DNA of 64,000 nucleotides from Paenibacillus piscarius. GTDB taxonomy: Bacteria > Bacillota > Bacilli > Paenibacillales > Paenibacillaceae. Position numbers and translations under genes: made by a program. Each line of letters starts with the position of its first letter. Within the stretch, counting starts at the first letter, position 1. The stretch covers positions 124,001 through 188,000 of the forward strand of contig NZ_JAIEUI010000006.1 in NCBI RefSeq assembly GCF_022234545.1, written 5' to 3'. Positions 25,636 through 33,981 of the stretch are shown piece by piece. Below the pieces are notes generated by a model. The model had not been told where the DNA came from and made no database searches. It worked only from the letters and a program-made list of their open reading frames with translations.

Positions 25636-26082
25636 TCACAGATTACGGGTTAGAATCCCCACCAGTGATTTACAAGGCTCTTCCCGGTGGAGTGCCCCGA
25701 AGCTGGCCTGCTTGAAGAGAATCGAGCCTTCACTGACAAGCTCTCCATCCCCGCAGGTGATCCTGGCCCGTCCCTTCAAGTTCTCCCCGCTGACGCTGTC
25801 CCCGAAGTTAAGTGCGATCTCCAGAATACTTGGAGGTGCAACCATCCGCAGAAATTTCAGCCGTTCAAAGCTCACGGGGACCAGCGAGCGGGTGTACTCG
25901 CTGTTAATCCAGGTGAAGATTCTGGATAATTGAATGACCGACTCTGTAATCAGTGCCGCTGGCAGTACAGGCTGTCCGGGAAAATGGTCTCTGAAGATAT
26001 CTTCATTTAAAGAGAGATATTTCTTGCCGGAAACCGAGTCTCCCGTCATAGCAGTTATTTCATCAACGAAGATATATCTCAT
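25636..26082 (-). CDS. FabZ/ApeP-like 3-hydroxyacyl-ACP dehydratase
   Basis: 148 aa, single hot-dog domain. The catalytic stretch DHFPGQPVLPAALITESVIQ retains His33 and Glu47, the FabZ-type pair. It should dehydrate 3-hydroxyacyl-ACP to the enoyl chain, needed for a polyene. Translational coupling (ATGA) with the thioesterase-like gene upstream. It probably forms a pair with the hot-dog protein 27698-28180, as ApeI and ApeP do in aryl polyene synthases. Confidence 0.82.
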   Translation of the reverse strand: MRYIFVDEITAMTGDSVSGKKYLSLNEDIFRDHFPGQPVLPAALITESVIQLSRIFTWINSEYTRSLVPVSFERLKFLRMVAPPSILEIALNFGDSVSGENLKGRARITCGDGELVSEGSILFKQASFGALHREEPCKSLVGILTRNL

Positions 26083-26504
26083 ACTTTGCAGACTCCTTTG
26101 ACGGCGGCGTATACTTCCTCAGGAATGGCAACGGGTTTCTTGGTCAACAGATCGACGGGAACCATCCGGTTCCCGGCAACATAGCGTGTATCCCCGTTCA
26201 CCCGTATCTCGGTATGGAAGTCTATCCAGTAATGCATGAGCCTCTTCACAGAGGTCCTGATCTCGATGCTCTCGTCATAGTACACCGGGTGCAGGAAATC
26301 AATTTCAACCTTCTTCATCACCAAAAAAATACGGTGCTGATCCAGCATCTCCTTGAGCGACAGCGCGTGTAACCGCATCCATTCGGTACAGCTGGCTTCG
26401 AGAAACTCACATACGTTGCCGAAGTAGACTACCCCGCCGGCATCGGTGTTCTTGAAATAGATCCGTTTGTGGATGACCGAATAGGCCTCATTGTCCGGGG
26501 TCAT
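26079..26504 (-). CDS. 4HBT-type hot-dog thioesterase
   Basis: 141 aa. FKNTDAGGVVYFGNVCEFLEASCTEWMR is the signature of YbgC/4-hydroxybenzoyl-CoA thioesterases, with the catalytic Asp21. It hydrolyses acyl-CoA or acyl-ACP thioesters in the cytosol; here it could release the finished polyene chain or clear stalled carriers. The start lies inside the end of the glycosyltransferase gene (17-bp overlap), with a purine-rich GAGAAAGGGGG upstream. Aryl polyene clusters contain a comparable thioesterase. Confidence 0.87.
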   Translation of the reverse strand: MTPDNEAYSVIHKRIYFKNTDAGGVVYFGNVCEFLEASCTEWMRLHALSLKEMLDQHRIFLVMKKVEIDFLHPVYYDESIEIRTSVKRLMHYWIDFHTEIRVNGDTRYVAGNRMVPVDLLTKKPVAIPEEVYAAVKGVCKV

Positions 26505-27717
26505 GCTCGCGCCCCCTTTCTCCGGTGACCACCGTAGTGAATGGACTCTTCTGATGATACACGAGATTTCTCCATTCCATCTTATTGGAAATCACCGCCC
26601 ACAGTGAACTTATGCAGTACAAGACAGACACGAAGGAAGAGAGAACCAGCCCCGCGATGCGGATCACGGATGGACGATACCCTTGAATCTGCGAAGCATC
26701 CCGGGATACGGCTGCCACGACCAGAGTTGCACCTGCAATATGCAATAACGGCCAGTATAAGAAGATTTGCAGCAAGGAAGGCACACTGCCGGTTAAGGCG
26801 AACATGAGGGAAACGAGAAACAAGACCGCTCCCAATAGCCGCGGCATCGTTACCAGGAAGAAGCCAAACGCCCACAGCCGTTTGTAATTCACCTTCGTAT
26901 TCAATGCCTGTCGCTTCACCCACTTCACCCAGGCGAAGCCGTGAATATCGAAATGCTCCGGTACCAGGCAGTCAGGAACGTATTGGATGCGGTATCCTGC
27001 TCTCCGGACCACATCCGATATTGTGAAATTGTCATGGAAGGCTTCCGACCAGATTGACTTCATCCCGACCTGTTCAAACACGACCCTGCGTACCGCAAAC
27101 GAGAATCCTCTCGCAAACCGGGTGAGCGGGAACGTAATCATGGTAGTTGCCAGGAAATCCCAGTATCTGGCTGCCAGCGCCATCACACTTCTGCTCTTCG
27201 ATACGATCCATGCACTGCCGCTGGTCAGGCCGACAGCTTCCGCCTGCAATGGCTGCACCATCTGCTCAATCCAGGTCGGCTGGGGGACGATATCCGAATC
27301 AATAAATACATAGACCCCGGTATCCCCGGCCGCATGCGCGATCCCGGTTAACAGATTATTGACTTTATCGCTCCGGTATTGGGACACCTCGGAATGTGAC
27401 GCCTTCACCAGATGTATCCGCGGTGATTGCGCCGCATATTGGCGCACCAGCACTTCCCCCCGGCCGTTCTCCTCCGAAGTAACTGCCAGCACCTCATAGC
27501 TCCCGGCGTACCTCTGATCCGCAAGGCTCTGCAGGGTAGATTCCAGGTTATAGTCCAGCCCCCGAAAGGGCAGCAGCACGGTTACCTTAGGATGGTAGGG
27601 TGCTAGAGCAGCCAATGTCCGGCGGGAGCGTCGTCTCTCCAGTATAAAATAAACTGCGAGAATTCCCGGTACCAGGAATAATGCCATCGCCGCAATATTA
27701 AAAATCCATATCCACAC
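26488..27717 (-). CDS. Membrane glycosyltransferase family 2/21 (ceramide glucosyltransferase-like)
   Basis: About 409 aa from a GTG at 27717; a TTG at 27735 is an alternative and neither has a strong ribosome binding site. An N-terminal TM (about 3-25) is followed by the GT domain: TVLLPFRGLDYNLESTLQSL, DSD in VYVFIDSDIV, and the third Asp region EAFHDNFTISDVVRRAGYRI. About three TM helices follow (WAFGFFLVTM onward). The usual QxxRW is replaced by RQALNTK, so it is a divergent member. It probably transfers a sugar to a lipophilic acceptor at the membrane, here perhaps the polyene. Confidence 0.8.
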   Translation of the reverse strand: MWIWIFNIAAMALFLVPGILAVYFILERRRSRRTLAALAPYHPKVTVLLPFRGLDYNLESTLQSLADQRYAGSYEVLAVTSEENGRGEVLVRQYAAQSPRIHLVKASHSEVSQYRSDKVNNLLTGIAHAAGDTGVYVFIDSDIVPQPTWIEQMVQPLQAEAVGLTSGSAWIVSKSRSVMALAARYWDFLATTMITFPLTRFARGFSFAVRRVVFEQVGMKSIWSEAFHDNFTISDVVRRAGYRIQYVPDCLVPEHFDIHGFAWVKWVKRQALNTKVNYKRLWAFGFFLVTMPRLLGAVLFLVSLMFALTGSVPSLLQIFLYWPLLHIAGATLVVAAVSRDASQIQGYRPSVIRIAGLVLSSFVSVLYCISSLWAVISNKMEWRNLVYHQKSPFTTVVTGERGREHDPGQ

Positions 27718-28180
27718 GCCTGTGCGCCCCCTCAACTTCCAGCAGATTCATTCCGTCTTCTACTGTCAGTCTCGTGTTATTATTCAAGCTATGCGTAGAG
27801 ATAACATCCTCCTGCTTCGTAATTAATCTGCCGTCAGGTACAATCATCTCTCCCCCGGCCGAAATGGTAATCCGGAAGAAGAAGCTGCGGATCTCTTCGT
27901 TCACCGACAGCAGCTTGGCGGAATAGGTTATCTGCTCGTCCTGAAATACCGGTCTGGCAAATACGAAATTACTAAAGCTCACAATACCGGCGCCATACCG
28001 GTTATGCGTCACTTCGCGGGCAAGCCTGCCTGCGGTCTGGAAGACCGATTCCAGCAGAACATAGAATGGCACGCTCAGACCTGTGTCCAGTTCCGCTTCA
28101 AAGACATCCTCACGGGGCTGAAGAACCTGGCAGGCCTCCGCTTCACTGGCGCTTACTCTTGTAAAAGATACCAATTGCAT
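27698..28180 (-). CDS. Hot-dog dehydratase-like protein lacking the catalytic His
   Basis: 160 aa from the ATG at 28180 (TTG at 28189 possible). The segment SVPFYVLLESVFQTAGRLAR aligns with the central helix of FabA/FabZ and keeps the Glu (residue 44), but the HFPG motif is absent. In aryl polyene and related type II systems two hot-dog subunits form one heteromeric dehydratase, so this is likely the partner of 25636-26082. It may alternatively be a structural or chain-binding subunit. It overlaps the glycosyltransferase gene by 20 bp. Confidence 0.65.
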   Translation of the reverse strand: MQLVSFTRVSASEAEACQVLQPREDVFEAELDTGLSVPFYVLLESVFQTAGRLAREVTHNRYGAGIVSFSNFVFARPVFQDEQITYSAKLLSVNEEIRSFFFRITISAGGEMIVPDGRLITKQEDVISTHSLNNNTRLTVEDGMNLLEVEGAHRRVDMDF

Positions 28181-28217
28181 ATACCGCAAGCTGCTTCACA
28201 TCCCTTACCCGCCAAAG

Positions 28218-28973
28218 TTAATCCAAATGTCTTCCTCCGGTCACCAGCAATTGGGTGCCTGTAATATATGAGGCGTAATCACTGGCGAGGAACAGCGCTG
28301 CGCTGCCGACATCGTCTACCGTGCCGATTCTCCCCAGCGGCGTGCGCTCTACAATCTTCTTCTTGAGCTCTGTTTGCATGGTGCCGGCGACATCGGTTTC
28401 GATTAAGCCGGGCGCAATGGTGTTAACGCGGATGTTATACGAACCGTATTCCAGCGCCAGTACCTTCGTAAGCGATTCAACCGCACCTTTGGTTGCAGAA
28501 TATACCGCTTGTCCCCGCCCGGGATGCAGTGCCGAGCGTGATGAGATATTAATGATCGATCCCGATTTAGCCGGGATCATATATTTGATAGCCGAGGAGC
28601 AGAAGGCGATAACAGAATTCAGGTTGGCGCTGATCCCCTCGCTCCAATCCTGTCCGCTCATCTGCAGAAACAAGCCTCTTGGAATCCAGGCCGCGTTATT
28701 TACAACTACATCGATCCGATTGTGAGCCTTCCAGACCGTATCCATGAAGCTTTCCACATCAGGCCCCGATCTGCCGTCTACTCTCCGCCCGGTGACATCC
28801 GCGCCGTATTGCTCCTTGCACTCATGAACAACAGCAGCCGCCAGATCTTCATTGGACAGATAGGTGAAGTACACGGTCGCATGGGACCGTGCGAAATGTC
28901 TAACCAGACCCCGCCCGATGCCTCTGCTTCCGCCGGTAATAATGACCACTTTGCCCGAGAAATCAATGTTCAC
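28218..28973 (-). CDS. SDR ketoreductase (FabG-like) of the type II PKS set
   Basis: 251 aa from a GTG at 28973. TGGSRGIGR, NNAAW, NISSRSA, Tyr/Lys in AVYSATKGAV, and VNTIAPGLIETD are all canonical. It should catalyse NADPH-dependent reduction of 3-ketoacyl-ACP. It lies 6 bp after the ACP gene and 37 bp before the hot-dog gene, so it belongs to the same minus-strand operon. The second KR of this group is at 24883-25620. Confidence 0.9.
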   Translation of the reverse strand: MNIDFSGKVVIITGGSRGIGRGLVRHFARSHATVYFTYLSNEDLAAAVVHECKEQYGADVTGRRVDGRSGPDVESFMDTVWKAHNRIDVVVNNAAWIPRGLFLQMSGQDWSEGISANLNSVIAFCSSAIKYMIPAKSGSIINISSRSALHPGRGQAVYSATKGAVESLTKVLALEYGSYNIRVNTIAPGLIETDVAGTMQTELKKKIVERTPLGRIGTVDDVGSAALFLASDYASYITGTQLLVTGGRHLD

Positions 28974-28979
28974 GTCCGG

Positions 28980-29375
28980 TCACACCCTATGTTCCGATTT
29001 CTCTAGCTTGGCGGATACGAAATCTACCATATTCTCTACAGTCAGATAATTGAACAGATCATAGGGACTGGCTATGCCTGTAAGGTCCTCGTCGGATACA
29101 GTGAAGTATTGCTTCACCGATGACATAGCTTCGGGAGACAGCCGGCCGTTTACGAACATTCCGCGGTTGGCAATCACATTGGGCAGATTCCAGAATTCCT
29201 GGCTGTCAATCTTGATGTTGAACGCCTGTTCAAGCATGAAGGTTAACTCCAGAGTCTCTGCACTTTCCAGGTTTAAATCACGGTACAGGTAAGTATTCGG
29301 CAAGATTCGAGCCTCCGGCAGATCAAGTACATCCTGCAACAATTTTTTCACTTTGCTGTAAATGGTTTGATCCAT
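28980..29375 (-). CDS. Acyl carrier protein, extended type
   Basis: 131 aa from the ATG at 29375 (GGAGGT 5 nt upstream). Helix II region YRDLNLESAETLELTFMLEQAF carries the phosphopantetheine serine (Ser38) in an L-N-L-E-S context rather than G-x-D-S. An insertion of about 40 residues (NRGMFVNGRLSPEAMSSVKQYF) sits between helices, longer than a normal 80-aa ACP. It is the first gene of the minus-strand type II operon and presumably holds the growing polyene. Confidence 0.78.
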   Translation of the reverse strand: MDQTIYSKVKKLLQDVLDLPEARILPNTYLYRDLNLESAETLELTFMLEQAFNIKIDSQEFWNLPNVIANRGMFVNGRLSPEAMSSVKQYFTVSDEDLTGIASPYDLFNYLTVENMVDFVSAKLEKSEHRV

Positions 29376-29573
29376 AAAGCACCTCCGCGTGAGAATAGAT
29401 TTCTTTGTTATTGTATACATAATTTTCTATTAATAGCAATGATTTTTTTCGTCATAAATGCTATAAAAATAGAGTCATTTTCTATTGTATTTATTTTCAT
29501 TGTGGGTTATCATCGGCAAAAATGGATAAAATCACCTAGCTATCTTTCAATCGATTTTTGGGAGGTTATGTCA
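29376..29573. promoter_or_regulatory. AT-rich divergent promoter region of the type II PKS operons
   Basis: About 200 bp of very AT-rich DNA between the ACP gene (minus) and the epimerase gene (plus). On the minus strand TTGCTA, a 16-nt spacer and TATACA near 29410-29440 form a candidate promoter. For the plus strand only the strong GGGAGG site (29560-29565) is clear. The motif TTTTCTATT occurs more than once and may be a regulator site. Confidence 0.4.
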
Positions 29574-30584
29574 ATGAAGAGCGCTTTATCGGACTGCCGT
29601 GCGCTGGTGACAGGCGCATCCGGTTTTGTAGGAGCATGGCTCACTCATCATTTGCTTGAACAAGGTGCTGAACTAACCTCTATCCTGAGTGAGCTGAACC
29701 CGCGCAGCCCGTTCGCCAGAATGGGTCTGGACAAAGAAATACGCTGCTATTACGGCTCGATTGCCGACTACCACCTGATTGAACGCGCAGTCACGGACGG
29801 AAGGATCAACACCGTCTTCCATCTGGCCGCCGTCTCCATGCAGGATCTGGCTTACCAGATTCCCTGGCAGGCATTCGAGACGAATGTGAAGGGCACGTAC
29901 AATCTTCTGGAGGTCTGCCGGATTCACAAGGACCAGATCTCCAAAATCATCATTGCCTCCAGTGACAAGGTATACGGTGACAGCCCCATCCTCCCCTACA
30001 ATGAAGAGATGCCCATACAGGGCAGAAACCCTTACGACGCCTCGAAATCCTGTTCCGACCTGATCTCCCAGAGCTACCGGCACAGCTTCGGCCTGCCCGT
30101 TGTGGTCGGGCGCTTCGGCAATATTTACGGAGGGGGCGACCTCAACTTCCGCCGGCTCATTCCCGGAACCATTCAGCGGCTCTACAGCAGGCTTCAGCCT
30201 GTGATCCGTATTCCTTCAGACGGTATCTATATGAGAGACTTCCTGTATATTAAGGATCTGGTCCAGGCTTATATGGCGATGTACCATTATGAAGCACAGC
30301 CGGACGGGGAGCATGTGTTCAACTTCGGCACCGGCAAGCTATGGGACATCCAGCAGGTTACCGCACTTATTCAGCGCACCATGAATCTGGAGCATATTGA
30401 ACCTCACTATGAGGTTCATGGCGGCAACGAAATCCTGCACCAGCATCTGTCCCCCGAGAGGGCCCGGACGATTCTTCAGTGGTCAGCAGATACTCCGCTG
30501 GAGGAAGGCATCCGCCAAACCGTAGACTGGTACGGCCGGTACTGGTTAACCGAATCCCATCAAGCAACGTCAGGAGCTGTATAA
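29574..30584 (+). CDS. NAD-dependent epimerase/dehydratase (NDP-sugar type extended SDR)
   Basis: 336 aa from the ATG at 29574, 8 nt after GGGAGG; the ATG at 29568 is too close to it. Rossmann motif TGASGFVG, a Ser/Thr region SSDKVYGDS, catalytic Tyr/Lys in NPYDASKS, and the late VGRFGNIYGGGD typical of GDP-mannose or CDP-glucose 4,6-dehydratases. It likely makes an activated sugar for the cluster glycosyltransferases. It heads a plus-strand operon with the KS genes 5 bp downstream. Confidence 0.85.
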   Translation: MKSALSDCRALVTGASGFVGAWLTHHLLEQGAELTSILSELNPRSPFARMGLDKEIRCYYGSIADYHLIERAVTDGRINTVFHLAAVSMQDLAYQIPWQAFETNVKGTYNLLEVCRIHKDQISKIIIASSDKVYGDSPILPYNEEMPIQGRNPYDASKSCSDLISQSYRHSFGLPVVVGRFGNIYGGGDLNFRRLIPGTIQRLYSRLQPVIRIPSDGIYMRDFLYIKDLVQAYMAMYHYEAQPDGEHVFNFGTGKLWDIQQVTALIQRTMNLEHIEPHYEVHGGNEILHQHLSPERARTILQWSADTPLEEGIRQTVDWYGRYWLTESHQATSGAV

Positions 30585-30588
30585 ATCC

Positions 30589-31875
30589 ATGAATTCATCC
30601 GTTGTTATATCCGCTATGGGCTGTATCACTCCACTCGGCGATACTCCCGGGGAGGTCCATGAAGCGATGCTTCAAGGTAAAACCGCTTACAGCGCCATTA
30701 CCCAATTCGATGCATCCGCCTGCAGGTGTTCCACCGGAGGGGAGATCCCGGATTTCAGTATCAGGGAGCTGGGGATCTCCGGCTCGAATATGATGCTGAG
30801 ATACAACAAGCTGCAGATGAAGGCCGCTTATCAGATGCTGAATGACTATGGACTGATGGCAAGTATGGAGAATCACGCCATGAATTGTGCGGTCTATGTG
30901 GCCAATCATCCGGTGAATCTGGACCCGGAGACGCTCCGGATTATCCGTTCGATCTGCAGCAGCGGCGGAGAGCAGCACATGGATTTTTCACGGCTGGGTG
31001 ATCAGCTTCACCAGATCCCTCCGCTTAGCGGTGTGAAGCAGTTAACCACGGTCCCCTCCCACTTTATTGCCAAAACCACCGGGGCACACGGTCCCGGCAA
31101 CCTGTACTGCAACAGCGATTGCGGCGGCATAACAGCGCTGCTGTCGGCGGCAAGGGCCATCGGGAACGGGCGAATTGAGCAAGCTATAGTCTCCGCCTCC
31201 TTCAGCCCCTTCAGCGCCCATGAATTCAGATGGTGGCTGGAGACCGGATTGATCCGAAGCACCACTTTGCAGGAGAGTACCGGTGAGCTGGTTACCCCTT
31301 TCAGCCCGTTGTCCTCCGGTACGCTGCTGAGCGAAGGGGCGGGCGCTATTTTCCTGGAAAAGGAAGAGATTGCCCAAAGGAACGGCCGCCCTATTCTTGC
31401 CAGAATCCAGGGCGGGGCAAGCCTGACCGTCCCCGGTGAGACCTACTTTGCGTTACCTATGGCAGGCTTCGCCATGACGCTGAAGCTTGCGCTTACGCGC
31501 GCAGGGCTTGCGCCGGATGCAATTGATCTGATCGTATGCAACGCACCCTCTGTTGCCGCTTGGGATGAAGCCGAGCTTGCTGGCATCTCTACCGTATGGA
31601 ACAGCTCCAGCGTAAATGCTGCTGCGATGAAGGGATATTTAGGCTATCTGGGCCCGGTCTCCGGTCTCTTGGATGTGATACTGGCGGTGCAATCGATGAA
31701 CAGCCACACCGCTGTGCCGCTGAACCACATGTCCGCCCCCCCGGATGAACGCGTGAAGTGGGTACGGCCGGAGAATGCAGACATGAATATGGAACGGACT
31801 ATGGTGAACAGTGCAGGACCGGGCGGGGCCTACAGCGCTGTCATTCTTGGGAAAGGGGACATTCACTCGCGATGA
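30589..31875 (+). CDS. Chain-length-factor-like ketosynthase subunit without active-site residues
   Basis: 428 aa, thiolase/KAS fold (VVISAMGCITPLGDTP start, GAIFLEKEE). Where the partner KS has GTCAAS, this protein has NSDCGG: the Cys position is Asp177, with a Cys one residue later. The first His motif is CNAPSVAAWDEAE instead of NAHGTGTPKND, and the second His is Tyr in KGYLGYLG. All catalytic residues are therefore lost, as in CLF/KSbeta subunits. It probably dimerises with the 31872-33116 KS and sets chain length. Its stop overlaps the KS start (ATGA). Confidence 0.82.
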   Translation: MNSSVVISAMGCITPLGDTPGEVHEAMLQGKTAYSAITQFDASACRCSTGGEIPDFSIRELGISGSNMMLRYNKLQMKAAYQMLNDYGLMASMENHAMNCAVYVANHPVNLDPETLRIIRSICSSGGEQHMDFSRLGDQLHQIPPLSGVKQLTTVPSHFIAKTTGAHGPGNLYCNSDCGGITALLSAARAIGNGRIEQAIVSASFSPFSAHEFRWWLETGLIRSTTLQESTGELVTPFSPLSSGTLLSEGAGAIFLEKEEIAQRNGRPILARIQGGASLTVPGETYFALPMAGFAMTLKLALTRAGLAPDAIDLIVCNAPSVAAWDEAELAGISTVWNSSSVNAAAMKGYLGYLGPVSGLLDVILAVQSMNSHTAVPLNHMSAPPDERVKWVRPENADMNMERTMVNSAGPGGAYSAVILGKGDIHSR

Positions 31876-33116
31876 GAAGCAAAGTTGTAGTGACCGGAAT
31901 AAGCGCTATTACCCCTCTGGGCAACCGTCTGGAATTGATTACGGCCAATCTGAGGGCAGGCCATTCAGGAATCAAGCCGATTGAACGGTATCAGGTGGGC
32001 AGCCTGCCTGTTAAACATGCCGCGATGATTGACGATTCAGTGCTGAACGGGATTCGGTACCCTGCTCCCGCCAATCTGATCTTCAAGCTATTCTATTCCT
32101 GTGTGAAGGATCTGCTGGAGAGCAGCAGTCTGGAGAGGTATTATGCTCCCGAACGCATCCATATGATGGTGGGAACAGACCCCAATACTTCCACCTCTGA
32201 AGATCTCCAGTATCTGTACGGCTATGTTAATGAAGAGCAGCCCGCCTCGGAACCGGTGGAGCTGGAGAAGCTGCTCCCCAATCATCCCTCATATATGTTC
32301 TATCACGCTGCCCGTGATTTCGGCATCGGCGGCCCCTGCATAGCGAATTTCGGTACCTGCGCTGCTTCTGCGCAGGCGATTGGCGATGCTATGCTTACGC
32401 TGAGAGAAGGAGATGCTGATGCGGTGATTACCGGGGGCGTCTCGTCCAAGCTGGACCCGATGTCGCTGGCCCGTCTCTGCCGGCTCGGCGCACTGGAGCC
32501 TACGAAGGCTGACTGCAGAGAGAATTGCTCCCCGTTTGACCTGAACAGAAACGGCTTTACGATCGGGGAAGGTTCTGTTCTATTCCTGCTGGAGCGGGAA
32601 GAGGATGCGCTTCGCAGACATGCGCCCATCTACGCGGAGATTCAAGGCTATGGCAGCTCACTGGACGGGTACTCCATCACGGACCCGCATGAGTCTTCCC
32701 TGGGAATGATCCTGTCTATGGAGCGGGCAATTGAGGATGCCGGAGTGCCTCTGGAAGCTATCGGCTATATTAACGCCCATGGAACCGGAACGCCCAAGAA
32801 CGACAAGCATGAGACCCAAGCGGTCAAGGCGGTCTTCGGCTCCCTCTCCGGTCAACTGGACATCAGCTCCACCAAGTCAATGCACGGCCATCTGATGACA
32901 GCCGCCGGAGCCATGGAGACGCTGGTTACGATTATCAGCCTGTGTAACGGGTTCATTCCGCCGACGGTGAATTACAGAACCCCTGATCCGCAGTGCGACC
33001 TGACTTATACGCCGAATGTGGCGAAAGCTGCGGATATAGAGACGGCACTCACCAATTCATTCGGCATGGGCGGACAGAATGCGTCTCTGGTCCTTGCTAA
33101 ATACAAGCGGGGATAA
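31872..33116 (+). CDS. Beta-ketoacyl synthase (KSalpha of a type II PKS)
   Basis: 414 aa from the ATG at 31872 (overlaps the upstream stop). Catalytic Cys163 in NFGTCAASAQAI, first His in NAHGTGTPKND, Lys and second His in STKSMHGHLM, and the C-terminal NSFGMGGQNAS: a complete FabF/KSalpha. It catalyses decarboxylative extension with malonyl-ACP. The CLF-first order and the two KRs and two hot-dog proteins nearby place it with highly reducing type II systems (aryl polyene, ishigamide-like), not aromatic PKSs. Confidence 0.92.
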   Translation: MRSKVVVTGISAITPLGNRLELITANLRAGHSGIKPIERYQVGSLPVKHAAMIDDSVLNGIRYPAPANLIFKLFYSCVKDLLESSSLERYYAPERIHMMVGTDPNTSTSEDLQYLYGYVNEEQPASEPVELEKLLPNHPSYMFYHAARDFGIGGPCIANFGTCAASAQAIGDAMLTLREGDADAVITGGVSSKLDPMSLARLCRLGALEPTKADCRENCSPFDLNRNGFTIGEGSVLFLLEREEDALRRHAPIYAEIQGYGSSLDGYSITDPHESSLGMILSMERAIEDAGVPLEAIGYINAHGTGTPKNDKHETQAVKAVFGSLSGQLDISSTKSMHGHLMTAAGAMETLVTIISLCNGFIPPTVNYRTPDPQCDLTYTPNVAKAADIETALTNSFGMGGQNASLVLAKYKRG

Positions 33117-33120
33117 ACAA

Positions 33121-33942
33121 ATGACGACTCCTTCAGCATGGGCCTCTATGTATCTGAAGCGGATAGGCATGGATGTGGAAGCACCCGGCCTGGATTATCT
33201 GCAGCGCTTGGTCAGGTCCCGGAGTACCCGGTTAGCTTTTGAGAATATCTCCAAGCTCCATTATCTTAAGGCTTACGAGGTACAGCAGTACTATCTTCCT
33301 CCGGCAGAGGTCTATCTGGATCATATGTACCGGTTCGATTACTCCGGCGTATGCCATACGGGCAATTATTATTTCTGCAGGCTGCTGCAGGAGCTTGGCT
33401 ATGATGCCTATCCCATCAAATACGCATCGCATCTGGCTATAATCGTGAAGCTCGAAGACCGGCTCTACTATACGGATGTATCGCTGGGGCATCCGGCCTA
33501 TTACCCGATGGATATCTCCCGGCCGCATGAGATTACGATTCACCAATCTCAAATCAAAGGGTATCCGGACCCTGGCAATAAGCTGAAATTCCATCTGGTG
33601 CACGGCATTAGCGGCAAAGAGCAGCATCATTGGGTATTCCGCCCCTATGAGCGCGCCGGCTTGCCGGAAGTTCATCAGCTGATTCATTGGAGCAACGAGC
33701 CGCAGCGCCTGTTCACCACCATCCTGCGTGTCTATCTGTGGCAGCCGGACCGGCAGCGCTCGTTGTCCCTCCTTAATAACACATTCACTATCCGGTATCA
33801 GGAGGGCCAGGAGCAGATGAAGCTGCATTCCATTCAGGAGATACAGGATATTGTGCACCATGAATTCGGGATGGCCAAGCTGCCGGTAAGCGAAGCTGCC
33901 GGTATCCTGGAATCTCTGGGCACACCAATATGGGGTGAATAA
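33121..33942 (+). CDS. Arylamine N-acetyltransferase-fold enzyme, possible amide synthase
   Basis: 273 aa. The NAT catalytic triad is visible: Cys78 in YSGVCHTGNYYF, His104 in YASHLAIIV and Asp119 in YTDVSLG. The initial RLAFENISKL matches the NAT family N-terminus. In ansamycin pathways members such as RifF form an amide from a carrier-bound polyketide instead of acetylating arylamines. Located directly after the KS gene (4-bp gap), it may couple the polyketide acyl group to an amine. This role is inferred from context. Confidence 0.83.
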   Translation: MTTPSAWASMYLKRIGMDVEAPGLDYLQRLVRSRSTRLAFENISKLHYLKAYEVQQYYLPPAEVYLDHMYRFDYSGVCHTGNYYFCRLLQELGYDAYPIKYASHLAIIVKLEDRLYYTDVSLGHPAYYPMDISRPHEITIHQSQIKGYPDPGNKLKFHLVHGISGKEQHHWVFRPYERAGLPEVHQLIHWSNEPQRLFTTILRVYLWQPDRQRSLSLLNNTFTIRYQEGQEQMKLHSIQEIQDIVHHEFGMAKLPVSEAAGILESLGTPIWGE

Positions 33943-33953
33943 GCTTCACCCCA
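33931..33953. terminator. Hairpin between convergent operons
   Basis: TGGGGTGAA (33931-33939) and TTCACCCCA (33945-33953) pair perfectly around a 5-nt loop that includes the NAT-like gene stop. It lies where the plus-strand KS operon meets the minus-strand BceAB genes. No T-run follows on either strand, so termination is plausible but not typical. Confidence 0.45.
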
Positions 33954-33981
33954 TCTCTGTAACGTTCAGTCTCTCCCCACT

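Noticed and set aside
25625..25663. TGGGGAT...ATCCCCA inverted repeat between convergent KR and dehydratase genes
   Set aside because: Seven-base arms with a long loop, partly inside coding sequence; too weak to call a terminator.
30589..33116. FabF-type fatty acid synthesis genes
   Set aside because: Two KS-fold genes in tandem with the first lacking all catalytic residues match a KS/CLF pair, not housekeeping FabF.
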